This document shows positions 33,299 to 40,936 of a stretch of 46,882 bases of DNA, piece by piece. This DNA is from an uncultured Prevotellaceae bacterium (lineage in GTDB: Bacteria; Bacteroidota; Bacteroidia; Bacteroidales; Bacteroidaceae), in NCBI GenBank assembly GCA_902769805.1, contig CACXQL010000018.1:1-46882 (forward strand). Direction: 5' to 3'. The stretch's first letter is position 1. Every line of letters begins with the position of its first letter. The translations under genes and the position numbers were made by a program. Under the pieces are notes generated by a model. It was not told the origin of the DNA and ran no database searches. It saw only the letters and a list, made by a program, of their open reading frames with translations.

Positions 33299-35587
33299 CT
33301 ATTGTTTTTTGACTTTTTGATAACTGTCATTTGTAATTGTCATAATGTACCCTCTGTGTACCCATTGGTTAATCATTAGATTTGTGCCTTTGGAATCTTT
33401 ACCTTGCTGTCTTCTTACATTGATAGCATCTTGGATGGTAAACTCGTCGGGTAGAAGTTCTAACAGATTTCTGGGGCCTCGTTTTGACTTGACATCCACG
33501 AAATCAGCCTTTTCAATAGCCTCTGCAAAGAACTGCATCTTACACCATAGATCGTATTTCAACGACCACCTTACGAACTCTTCGATGCTTCTCTCCCACT
33601 TGTAATCATTAGCCACATATAGCAGGCATCCTTTGAGCCATGCAATGACGTTGGCGCGGAAAGAGAGGTTTTCATACACCCTCGACTGGCTCAACCTTGA
33701 AAACTCTGCGTTCTCTTCCATCGTCTTTCTTGCCAGTGCGAAAGCCTGAGGACACTCTATCTCACCAGTCGCTTTGACAAGTCTTTCGATATAAGGGCGC
33801 AGCTCCTCTTCAAAGGCTGCATCATAAGTACCATATACAGGCATTTCGGCTCCTATCTCCCTTTCAGGGATGGTACAGAAATTGATACGGCTGATAGGGC
33901 CATCGGTGAGGACGTTACGGAAGTAGCGTTGTCCCTTGAGTATCGTCGTAGCTGCATTCCAGTTGAAGCGGATACAAACCTTCTCAGTTACCGATTGCGT
34001 ACCTACACGCGTCTGTCCGTAGCGGTTGCCTGGGTCAAAGGCAAGGCACATGATCTGGAACTGTTGACCTCCTTTGCCTGAGCCTTTGAGGGCATCAAAC
34101 TGGTCTATCTCGTTCATCTTCGTATAGAGGAAATGCCCGTCTGCCTCTGCCATACGCAGCACAAAGGCTGGGTTAGTCATATCGGCATCTATCTCCTGAA
34201 TCACAAGCCCTTCCGGTCGTTGCCGTTTGTCCTTATTGGCACCCTTTGAACTCACCTCCTGTTTCCATTGGCGTTCACGCTCTAAGTTCTCTTCGTCCCT
34301 TCTGCGGATATCCGCCATGATGTAATTAATCGGTTGAGAGATACAGTCCTTACCGGCACCTGTTCCAGCCATCAAGACATTCATCAGTGTTGCCTCGTGC
34401 ATCACGTTGTCGATATAGCGGAACTTCACTTTGTAGAGGTGAGAAGCCAAGGCAGGGAATACCGCATGAGCCACCGCAGGTTTATAGACATCAGGAGTCT
34501 TTGACACCAAGAGCGCAATCAACTTAGGCAGTTTCTTTGGCATTTCAGGTGGTAACTCTGGTTGAATCTCTTCTACCTCTGCTTCCTCCACATTGTCAGC
34601 TTTCTTTCTGCTTTGAGCAAACACCTTTCTCTGAAACTGAGTCATCTTCTGAGAAGGATCGTGATATTTGGCATAGAAGTCATTTACCAAGTCTTGAATG
34701 TTCTTGTCCTGCCAGTTGTCAGGCATCATCTCACTCAGCACACCCAAGAACTCTTCTTTTGAAAGCAACTGAGTAGCACCAACACTTAGAACACTCTTGA
34801 CGGATTCATGCCTTGCACCTTCTTCTATGAAAGCCTTCGGCTCCAACTCACATTCCTTCATACAGGCATTGAAGATGTATCTGGTACGGTCATTGGCTGG
34901 AGAGGCTTGCAAGTTTCCTCCATTATTACATTGTATCATTTTTACATTATTACATTGATACCCATCCTTCGGTTTTCCACGCCCGTCAATGCTCAATCCA
35001 CGTTTTGCAAACGCCTCATGTCTGATTTTCAGTTCCTCTTCCGAAAGTACCTGATACCATTTCTCAGAACGGTATATCTCAGAACTTAAATCGGTGATGT
35101 AGATGAATCGCTCAGGAGTGATGCAACTCTCATCGAAGGGTACACCGATTGCTTTACAATAGGCTTTCTGAGTTTCCTCTATCGTCATACCGACAGGCAT
35201 ACGCACGTCAATATGCAGCTTCTTTCGGGCTGAATAGTCCATGTGTAGTAACATTCCCTTCCAGATACCATCCTGCTTGTTCAACTCTTGGGCTGCCTTG
35301 ATAGCCCCTTCAACCTGTGAGGCATCATCGATATCAATACACGTCTGAAAAGTGAAAGCCTGGGGGATGATACATTTCTGCTGTCGCTTGTTGTCCTTGA
35401 ACTCTGTGTAGTGTGGACAACGGAAAGGCAGTTTCTTCTTGGCTTCATCATCCCCTTTGCGGATGCGCTCTACCAATTCCTTTAGCCAGTTCTCTTTTAT
35501 CAGCATATCATATACTGACAGTTCCTGTTGGAAGGCTGTCCCTTTGTTGGGACAGCACTTTCCGTTCATGGCGATTAGCGAGACCAT
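33299..35587 (-). CDS. VirE-N/BT4734-like + DUF3987 protein (primase/helicase-like)
   Basis: 762 residues. The N-terminal ~250 residues fit the BT4734/VirE-N primase-like region (FTFQTCIDIDDASQ; KKLHIDVRMPVGMT; ERFIYITDLSSEIYR). The C-terminal half is DUF3987, with a P-loop-like MAGTGAGKD near 410 and MNEIDQFDA near 500. Such proteins occur in Bacteroidota mobile islands and may act in element replication; the activity is not proven. Residues near 222-237 repeat QCNN around VKMI because of a 24-nt duplication. A second ATG at 35569 would remove the 13-bp overlap with the upstream gene and is equally plausible. Confidence 0.82.
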   Translation of the reverse strand: MVSLIAMNGKCCPNKGTAFQQELSVYDMLIKENWLKELVERIRKGDDEAKKKLPFRCPHYTEFKDNKRQQKCIIPQAFTFQTCIDIDDASQVEGAIKAAQELNKQDGIWKGMLLHMDYSARKKLHIDVRMPVGMTIEETQKAYCKAIGVPFDESCITPERFIYITDLSSEIYRSEKWYQVLSEEELKIRHEAFAKRGLSIDGRGKPKDGYQCNNVKMIQCNNGGNLQASPANDRTRYIFNACMKECELEPKAFIEEGARHESVKSVLSVGATQLLSKEEFLGVLSEMMPDNWQDKNIQDLVNDFYAKYHDPSQKMTQFQRKVFAQSRKKADNVEEAEVEEIQPELPPEMPKKLPKLIALLVSKTPDVYKPAVAHAVFPALASHLYKVKFRYIDNVMHEATLMNVLMAGTGAGKDCISQPINYIMADIRRRDEENLERERQWKQEVSSKGANKDKRQRPEGLVIQEIDADMTNPAFVLRMAEADGHFLYTKMNEIDQFDALKGSGKGGQQFQIMCLAFDPGNRYGQTRVGTQSVTEKVCIRFNWNAATTILKGQRYFRNVLTDGPISRINFCTIPEREIGAEMPVYGTYDAAFEEELRPYIERLVKATGEIECPQAFALARKTMEENAEFSRLSQSRVYENLSFRANVIAWLKGCLLYVANDYKWERSIEEFVRWSLKYDLWCKMQFFAEAIEKADFVDVKSKRGPRNLLELLPDEFTIQDAINVRRQQGKDSKGTNLMINQWVHRGYIMTITNDSYQKVKKQ
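34922..34957. repeat. 24-nt-spaced duplication inside the DUF3987 gene
   Basis: The 12-mer ATTATTACATTG occurs at 34922-34933 and 34946-34957. In frame it yields QCNN-VKMI-QCNN. The intervening TTTTTACATT motif also recurs between genes near 4445, 32815, 32350 and 37700, so this is an in-gene copy of a dispersed simple sequence. Confidence 0.75.
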
Positions 35588-36006
35588 ATAGTTTCCTCCT
35601 TTCTTGTTTTCATAAAGGACAACACCTCATCGAACTCTTCCGCCAAAAGGCTTCTGATAAGGGCCACGCCATACTTCTTCTGGAACTTGAAACTGATGAC
35701 GACGCACTCCTGATTGGGCTTGTTTCTTTTCCACTTTTTCGTTACTTTTACGCTGCCATGAGCCGTTTCAAAGATGGTATTATACTTTGGGCCATTCATT
35801 CCAACGTTCCAACGCTTTACGCGAGTACGCCCGTCATCATCTACTTCGATACCTCCCTGATAGCGGACACGCTTACCATCTGTCACGCTCTTACCTTCCT
35901 CCCATGCGCAGGGATAGATGTTGATATCCCCATTCGCCATGAAGTTTGTTGCTGTGTCAATCTTTGTCGGTTGCAGAATATTCTGCTGAAATTGTACTTC
36001 TTTCAT
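35575..36006 (-). CDS. Hypothetical protein of the accessory island
   Basis: 143 residues from the ATG at 36006 (MKEVQFQQNILQPTKID); a longer frame to 36075 would need GTG. The chain has a beta-rich middle (INIYPCAWEEGKSVTDGKRVRYQGGIEVDDDGRTRVKRWN) and a basic lysine-rich strand (VKVTKKWKRNKPNQECVVISFKFQ) and no motif I recognise. It overlaps the DUF3987 gene by 13 bp or ends 5 bp before its alternative start, so both are co-expressed. A small nucleic-acid-binding role would fit the charge but is a guess. Confidence 0.6.
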   Translation of the reverse strand: MKEVQFQQNILQPTKIDTATNFMANGDINIYPCAWEEGKSVTDGKRVRYQGGIEVDDDGRTRVKRWNVGMNGPKYNTIFETAHGSVKVTKKWKRNKPNQECVVISFKFQKKYGVALIRSLLAEEFDEVLSFMKTRKEETIWSR

Positions 36007-36103
36007 TTTTCGAGTTTTGTGAGGAAGAAGTGCTGAAATTGGTACCTTTTCACTCGCGAGACTTCCGTCACTCACTTCACTCGGGTTAATACTATATTGT
36101 CAA

Positions 36104-36173
36104 AGGACTAAGGTCTGAGGACTAAGGTCTGAGGACTAAGGTCTAAGGACTAAGGTCTAAGGACTAAGGTCGC
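36104..36173. repeat. Five tandem copies of a 14-bp unit
   Basis: Unit AGGACTAAGGTCTG starts at 36104, 36118, 36132, 36146 and 36160; copies vary only in the last two bases. It is followed by a pyrimidine-rich stretch (CTCCTCCCTCCTCGCTCCTCG). It lies upstream of the minus-strand island operon, so it may affect its transcription. Confidence 0.92.
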
Positions 36174-36271
36174 ACCTCGCTCCTCCCTCCTCGCTCCTCG
36201 TCAATTGACACGGCAAAGTTATAGAGATCATCAAAGGGCAGGAAGAAAAAAAACAAGTTTCCGAGATGTCG

Positions 36272-36337
36272 GAAACCTTTAGAAACCTTTAGAAACTTTT
36301 AGAAACCTTTTTCGGAAACTTCGGAAACCTGAAACCC
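36272..36337. repeat. 10-bp-period GAAAC repeats
   Basis: GAAACCTTTA-like units occur at 36272, 36282, 36292 and 36302 with exact 10-bp spacing; further GAAAC copies lie at 36315, 36325 and 36331. Single-helical-turn spacing would put all copies on one face of the DNA, as for a regulator or iteron-binding protein. The region 36007-36364 otherwise shows only the 14-bp array and no gene. Confidence 0.75.
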
Positions 36338-36351
36338 ACCAAAAAGGCATC

Positions 36352-36378
36352 AAAAAAGGAGAGCTTAATAAACTCTCC
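36352..36378 (-). terminator. Terminator of the 275-residue gene
   Basis: Minus strand GGAGAG, 9-nt loop, CTCTCC, then TTTTTT. The TAA stop codon of the gene lies in the loop. Confidence 0.75.
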
Positions 36379-37192
36379 TGTTCCAATTTTGTCGGGACTT
36401 GGTATATAGTCCTGCGTCATTAAGTATTTCCCAGAGCACCCCCTTTCGGCTGTTTCCGTAGTCGGATATCCGCTTATCCGTTACCCATCGGTTCACAAGG
36501 TCAGTAATATCATTAGGTGCCATCCCCTCAATCTCATTCAGGAACTGCCTTACATCAGCCTCATTATTATAGAACAACGGTTTCAGCTTCTCTTCAATTC
36601 TTTCATCCTTCAATTCTTCAATCCTTTCATCCTTCAATTCTTCATGATAGTAGTTATTACCATTCACCTTCAGTATCAGTTGTCCAACCTGTCCTATCTT
36701 TACATGATTATGGTTTTCAGGTACATCCTCTTGGTCTTTTATATATGACAAGGCACTGATAAACTCTTCCAGATGCTGCGTGGTACTGGTATTATGTTCG
36801 CGCAGGTTAATATGCCAGTGATACTTGTCTGCATCATCGTTGATAACCTGTTCCAGCGTGTTTCTCACTTCCTCCGTCTCTTCCTGCCAGTCTTTGTGTT
36901 TCTCTATCATCACAAAACTGGGATAAAGCCTCGTGTCTATCAGGATATCGAGCGTCGTCATGTCTGACTTCTTCACAGCCCTCATCATATACATTCCCTC
37001 TTTGGGCGTCTTTGCGTATTTGTAGTAGCAATGAGGACTTGAAGGATAGCACTTCATCTTCAATCCGTTCCTTTGGAAGCCTGCGTCGCATACTGCCTGC
37101 ACAACTTCCGTAGCCGCTAACAATCCAGGCTCTCCCTCAGCAGCCATTTCCCTTTCAAGGAAACAGCGGTAAAACATAAAATTCTTGTTCAT
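36365..37192 (-). CDS. Hypothetical protein of the accessory island
   Basis: 275 residues, not recognised. The N-terminal 150 residues are a compact alpha/beta region (CYPSSPHCYYKYAKTPKEGMYMMRAVKKSD; LDILIDTRLYPSFVMIEKH; YHWHINLREHNTSTTQHLEEF). The C-terminus is a small helical domain (DVRQFLNEIEGMAPNDITDLVNRWV, then GVLWEILNDAGLY) resembling a helix-turn-helix. A 24-nt tandem repeat encodes ELKDERIE twice near 183-199 in the linker. It has its own promoter and terminator, so it is a separate unit from the DUF3987 operon. Confidence 0.65.
   Translation of the reverse strand: MNKNFMFYRCFLEREMAAEGEPGLLAATEVVQAVCDAGFQRNGLKMKCYPSSPHCYYKYAKTPKEGMYMMRAVKKSDMTTLDILIDTRLYPSFVMIEKHKDWQEETEEVRNTLEQVINDDADKYHWHINLREHNTSTTQHLEEFISALSYIKDQEDVPENHNHVKIGQVGQLILKVNGNNYYHEELKDERIEELKDERIEEKLKPLFYNNEADVRQFLNEIEGMAPNDITDLVNRWVTDKRISDYGNSRKGVLWEILNDAGLYTKSRQNWNRRVY
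36593..36645. repeat. 24-nt tandem repeat encoding ELKDERIE
   Basis: Two 24-nt units at 36593-36616 and 36617-36640 with one mismatch, plus a partial third. The period is a multiple of three, so the frame is kept in the host gene. Confidence 0.88.
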
Positions 37193-37239
37193 ACTTAATC
37201 GTTTATTTATTGGTTGATTTAGTTCTTACAAATTGAACG

Positions 37240-37270
37240 CGAAGGTACAAAGAATTTTTGAAATGACAAA
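37240..37270 (-). promoter_or_regulatory. Promoter for the 275-residue gene
   Basis: Minus strand TTTG (37270-37267), 19 nt, TACCTTCG (37247-37240), one base off the -7 consensus; the ATG is 47 nt downstream. Confidence 0.5.
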
Positions 37271-37297
37271 AAAAGCCCAAGCATTTCGCTCAGGCTT
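37268..37297 (-). terminator. Terminator downstream of the small-gene pair
   Basis: Minus strand AAGCCTGAGC, loop GAAAT, GCTTGGGCTT, then a run of T; two wobble pairs. It closes the transcript that starts at 37624 and overlaps the -33 box of the next gene. Confidence 0.7.
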
Positions 37298-37350
37298 ACC
37301 TTCTACCTTCTTACATCAGACATCTGTCAGGAACTTGATACATGACACAT

Positions 37351-37480
37351 CTATTTATCTTCCGTCAACATCTTTGCTGTCATTTCAAAGTCATCAATGA
37401 AACACATAATCGCCATCATCTGCTAACTTTACCAGATATGGCGATTTTGAGTTTATATAATCTAAGGAAAGAGCGTTCAT
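37351..37480 (-). pseudogene. Possible broken small gene after the 40-residue gene
   Basis: Five bases after the TAG of the 40-residue gene an ATG (37480) opens MNALSLDYINSKSPYLVK...YVFH and stops at 37394. An overlapping ATG in another frame (37407) adds FIDDFEMTAKMLTEDK and stops at 37351. Together they read like the start and end of one larger protein with the middle lost. I do not recognise the family with certainty. The rest of 37298-37350 and 37609-37750 shows only promoter and A/T-rich sequence. Confidence 0.3.
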
Positions 37481-37485
37481 AGTCT

Positions 37486-37608
37486 CTATGCTGTAGCGTA
37501 CAAATTTGTTACATCAGCATATTTCGCATCGAACTTCTCTTCCCAAGCCTTCTTGCGGTTCAGCGCTTTCTTAAAGCGTTTCAATGCTTCTTCCTTTGTC
37601 AATTTCAT
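37486..37608 (-). CDS. 40-residue small protein
   Basis: ATG at 37608 to TAG at 37486. The peptide starts MKLTKEEALKRFKKALNRKK and continues AWEEKFDAKYADVTNLYATA: one long, strongly charged amphipathic helix followed by a short tail. No family recognised. What makes it credible is a perfect Bacteroidota promoter 23 nt upstream and a terminator further down, with the possible broken gene next to it. It could be an antitoxin-like or DNA-binding helix, but nothing proves that. Confidence 0.5.
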   Translation of the reverse strand: MKLTKEEALKRFKKALNRKKAWEEKFDAKYADVTNLYATA

Positions 37609-37630
37609 AATCTACTTCTTTTTTTCACTG

Positions 37631-37662
37631 CAAAGATACAGACTATTTCCGTATCTTCCAAA
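37631..37662 (-). promoter_or_regulatory. Complete promoter for the 40-residue gene
   Basis: Minus strand TTTG (37662-37659), 20 nt, TATCTTTG (37638-37631): exact match to the Bacteroidota consensus, predicted transcription start about 37624. Confidence 0.7.
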
Positions 37663-37751
37663 TTTTTTCAGCAAATTCCTCCCCCTTTCTCCTTTTTCAT
37701 TTTTACATTTTCTCATTTTTACATTTTTACATTGGACTTTAGTCCTTAAGC

Positions 37752-37846
37752 GATTCTATCGAGTAACACCCCCATTTTTTAATATGATTAACTAAAAAAA
37801 TATTCCCGCATCTCACGACGCAGGAATAGAAACAAATTTATCAACT
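37752..37846. repeat. 95-bp direct repeat, left copy (contains terminator)
   Basis: Matches 38628-38723 almost perfectly; the only visible difference is one extra A in a poly-A run. It starts GATTCTATCGAGTAACACCC and ends TTTATCAACT. Inside is a 9-bp hairpin (37801-37809 with 37820-37828) followed on the minus strand by seven T, which serves as terminator for the ORF6N gene ending 20 bp away. Confidence 0.95.
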
Positions 37847-37866
37847 TTAATATACTATGTTACATG

Positions 37867-38538
37867 TTATTCTTCTTGTATAAACCCAATCTTCTTTCGG
37901 GGCTTTGGCTCTTTTGATTGCAACTCGGCAAGAGCCGTACTGATAGCATCAAGTTGCATACGAGTACTCTCATTAATGTCGTTCTGGTCATGAAGGATAT
38001 CTTCTATGTCAAGTTTCAACTCTTCAAAGTCCTTACGCAACTGCGCTACATCGGCAGTAGAATCGGGGATTTGTAGCGATGCCGCTATTTTACGGAACTC
38101 GGTAAATGCGCGCATAATGCCAATATTTACCTGTATAGCAAGTGGGGAACGTAGAACGCTACTTAACATTGCAACACCATTTTCAGTGAATGCATAGGGT
38201 AGTTTTCTGCTACCACCCCAGCCTGTATCTTGTTTTGCTTCTGTTTTGTCAAGAAATCTTGAAATCACAATTTGTGATATCAAGTTGTTCTCTTCTGACA
38301 TATTCTCAGTATTTGCGGTTGTCTCTTGTGATTTCAATATTTGTTTTGTCAATATTTCTGACTCACCTTTAGTCAAGTGAAACATGAAATCTTCAGGAAA
38401 ACGCTCAATGTTACGCTTCACAGCTTGATTTAATGCTCTTGTTTCCACTCCGTACATTTCAGCCAAATCGAAGTCCAGCATGACACGCTGACCACGAATC
38501 TCATAGATTTTGTTCTGTATTGCTTCTATTTCATTCAT
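37867..38538 (-). CDS. ORF6N domain protein (phage antirepressor-like)
   Basis: 223 residues. N-terminal ORF6N domain (about 8-100; [30 protein letters not shown]...[10 protein letters not shown]), then a middle part with [26 protein letters not shown] typical of the same proteins, and a C-terminal coiled coil (about 150-205). Family members bind DNA and are common in prophages and genomic islands. The gene sits alone between the two 95-bp direct repeats, so it may be a small mobile or duplicated cassette. Confidence 0.88.
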   Translation of the reverse strand: MNEIEAIQNKIYEIRGQRVMLDFDLAEMYGVETRALNQAVKRNIERFPEDFMFHLTKGESEILTKQILKSQETTANTENMSEENNLISQIVISRFLDKTEAKQDTGWGGSRKLPYAFTENGVAMLSSVLRSPLAIQVNIGIMRAFTEFRKIAASLQIPDSTADVAQLRKDFEELKLDIEDILHDQNDINESTRMQLDAISTALAELQSKEPKPRKKIGFIQEE

Positions 38539-38627
38539 AATGCTTGTTGAATAGTTGATATCGCTATTCGGACTGCGAAATTACTACAAAAAATTAAACA
38601 ACAAAAACAACTTTCTACGACTCCCCA

Positions 38628-38723
38628 GATTCTATCGAGTAACACCCCCATTTTTTAATATGATTAACTAAAAAAAATATTCCCGCATCTCACGACGCAG
38701 GAATAGAAACAAATTTATCAACT
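38628..38723. repeat. 95-bp direct repeat, right copy (orphan terminator)
   Basis: Second copy of 37752-37846, 876 bp away in the same orientation. It carries the same hairpin (38678-38686 with 38697-38705) and T-run on the minus strand, but no minus-strand gene ends beside it. It appears to be the remains of a lost gene's 3' end or a duplicated boundary. Confidence 0.95.
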
Positions 38724-38756
38724 ATTGATTGTTCTCCCAAAGCGGGATAACGGGTG

Positions 38757-38929
38757 CAAAGGTACGAATAAGTGAGCAAAGTACAAAAGGAAAACTCGTT
38801 TTTCTTTTCACTTTCGAGCGGAAGTACCTTCGACGACAGTCAAAGGTACGAATAAATGAGCAGAAAACCAAATTTTATTTGAGGATTTTCGAACGTGAGT
38901 ACCTTCGAGGCAAGTCTCAAAGGTACGAA
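38757..38929. repeat. Three copies of a promoter-like CAAAGGTACGAA element
   Basis: CAAAGGTACGAA occurs at 38757, 38841 and 38918 (spacing 84 and 77 bp), each preceded in the 2nd and 3rd copy by GTACCTT half-sites (38824-38830; 38899-38905), which form inverted repeats with the following AAGGTAC. On the minus strand each copy presents TACCTTTG, a perfect -7 box. The inter-unit sequence (ACTCGTTTTTCTTTT...TTTCGAG) resembles 6955-7010 and 28290-28400. No gene is seen in 38539-38994 apart from these repeats. Confidence 0.75.
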
Positions 38930-38994
38930 ATTTTTATGAAAAAAAGAGTAATTAATCATTTATTTCTTGATTTGTTCGTAACTTAAGAGAAAAA

Positions 38995-39648
38995 ATGATT
39001 TACGGTTATATTAGAGTAAGTAGTGACAAGCAGACAGTGGAAAACCAACGCTTTGAGATAAACAAGTTTTGTGAGAAGCAGAACATAGTGATCAACGACT
39101 GGATAGAGGAAACTATCAGCGGAACAAGGAATTATACAAAGAGGCAACTTGGCAAACTACTAAAGAAAGTCAACAAGGACGATATCATCATCTGTAGTGA
39201 GTTATCTCGTCTGGGTAGGAATCTCTTTATGATTATGGAGATACTGAACATTTGCATGACGAAGGAGTGCCGAGTATGGACTATCAAAGACAACTACCGT
39301 TTGGGCGACGATATCCAGAGTAAAGTCCTTGCTTTTGCCTTTGGTCTATCTGCGGAGATTGAGCGTAATCTGATAAGTCAACGTACCAAAGAGGCGTTGG
39401 CAAGGAAGAAAGCAGAAGGAGCAAAACTTGGGCATCCTCGTGGATTTCGCTGTAGGCTTAATCCTAAATGCGTCAACAAGCATGAATGGATAATCAAAGA
39501 ACTAACTAAAGGAACGGAGAAAACAATTATCGCCAAGAAACTAAAAGTATCAAAGACCACGTTCTACCGTTATCTTGTATATACTGGGCTTCATATGCCC
39601 ATCAACTGCCAGCAAGAGGGTTGGGAAGAGTATGGAATCTATCATTGA
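38995..39648 (+). CDS. Small serine recombinase / DNA invertase
   Basis: 217 residues of the resolvase/invertase family, similar in plan to Bacteroides Mpi-type invertases. Catalytic Ser9 in YGYIRVSSDKQ, the conserved SELSRLGRN arginines near 70, and the long E-helix (QSKVLAFAFGLSAEIERNLISQRTKEAL). A C-terminal helix-turn-helix (about 165-200; KTIIAKKLKVSKTTFYRYL) binds the recombination site. The reading frame of silent cassette 1 continues directly after its TGA. It is the obvious enzyme for inverting the methyltransferase cassettes; direct proof needs orientation variants. Confidence 0.92.
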   Translation: MIYGYIRVSSDKQTVENQRFEINKFCEKQNIVINDWIEETISGTRNYTKRQLGKLLKKVNKDDIIICSELSRLGRNLFMIMEILNICMTKECRVWTIKDNYRLGDDIQSKVLAFAFGLSAEIERNLISQRTKEALARKKAEGAKLGHPRGFRCRLNPKCVNKHEWIIKELTKGTEKTIIAKKLKVSKTTFYRYLVYTGLHMPINCQQEGWEEYGIYH

Positions 39649-40887
39649 AATGGCGTAAGCCAAAAACGACCCTCACAAAAAGACGGCTTCGACATCTGCA
39701 TAGGCAACCCTCCGTACATCAGTGCACCGACCCAAATTGCATCACCAGAATTGAGTGTACAACGGCATCGCATAGTTGCAAGCAAGAAATTCAAGTCACT
39801 CAATGAAAAGTGGGATTTGTACATTCCTTTCATGGAACTTGGCTTGCAGCTCTTATGCCATAATGGTGTATTTTCTATGATAGTGCCATATCCATTGACA
39901 AATCAGAAGTATGGAAAGAAACTCCGTAAGATGATAGCCGAGGAATATCGCCTATTAGAGATAGCAGACTTGAACGGTACAAAGATTTTTGAGAATGCCA
40001 CTGTAAGCAACTGTATTCCATTTATCCGAAATTGTCAGCCGGAAGACAAACTGCGTATAAGTAAAATCTTTGAGGATAAGACCATCCGTGAAGTTTTACG
40101 CAAAACTCCAGAATCATTAAAACAGGATGAGAGGAACTATGTTTGGAACCTAACAGGAGAAAAAAGGACAAGAAATCGCTTTGCCAATATGAATGTTTTG
40201 GGTGATTTCTGCTATATAAGTGTTGGAATGGTTGTTAATGCTGATGAGAAAAATGCCCAAGGAGCATTTAAAAAAGAGGATTTGATAAGTGATACATACG
40301 ATTCTATTCATTGTAGAAAGTATATTGAAGCTAAAGATATTGACAAATATCAGGTAAAACGAGTACGTTATCTTGAATGGGACACAGAACGATGTCCTAA
40401 TCAATTACGTCGTCCGACATTTCGAGAACTATATGATTGTCCCAAATTGTTGATAAATCGTTTAGGTGTTCTTAAAGTTTATCTTGACATAGACACCCAT
40501 TATTTGCATAGCGATTCCATGTTCTGTGCTGTCTTATGGAAAGACTTAAAGGGCATTAATAACAAAAGTATATCTTCAAGCATCAAGAAATTCTGCAAAC
40601 ATAACCGTGTAGATATGGAAGTGCTGTCTGGAGAGGTTGACCTTTATTATTTGCTTGGAATCCTCAATTCCTCTATGGCTGACCAGCTGTTGGCAGACCA
40701 ACGAGGCGGTGACTATCACATATACCCTGAACATATCCGCAATCTGCCAATCCCTGTTCCTCAGAAAGAAGTACAAGGCTCTATCGGCATAATTGCCAAA
40801 GAGATTCTTTACCGTCGGGAAACAAATACGAATTACTCCGAATTGGAGGAACAGCTTAATGGGCTTGTAGCTGCATTATATCAATGA
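39649..40887 (+). pseudogene. Silent cassette 1: alternative methyltransferase C-terminal half without start
   Basis: Open from the recombinase stop to TGA at 40887. The homologous part begins CGACCCTCA at 39667 (RPSQKDGFDICIGNPPYI) and runs 406 residues: methyltransferase motif IV NPPY, then a TaqI-type specificity region ending with HIYPEHIRNLPIPVPQ and ELEEQLNGLVAALYQ. There is no initiation region for motif I, so on its own it cannot be an active enzyme. Relative to the expressed gene it is inverted. Its junction sequence has diverged at silent sites and is 3 nt longer than in the others. Confidence 0.85.
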
Positions 40888-40896
40888 CAACTTGTT

Positions 40897-40936
40897 GACC
40901 CTCAAAAGAGGGCTTTGATATTGTCATTGGCAATCC
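40897..40936 (+). repeat. Invertible-site copy in cassette 2 (40-bp perfect inverted repeat partner)
   Basis: Identical over 40 bp, in opposite orientation, to 43174-43213. It starts GACCCTCAAAAGAGGGC, containing the dyad CCCTC-AAAA-GAGGG, and ends at the NPPY codons. A TGA (40896-40898) immediately precedes the open frame of cassette 2, so no read-through translation enters it. Confidence 0.95.

Noticed and set aside
37752-38723. Insertion sequence with terminal repeats around ORF6N
   Set aside because: The 95-bp repeats are direct, not inverted, and the enclosed gene is not a transposase.
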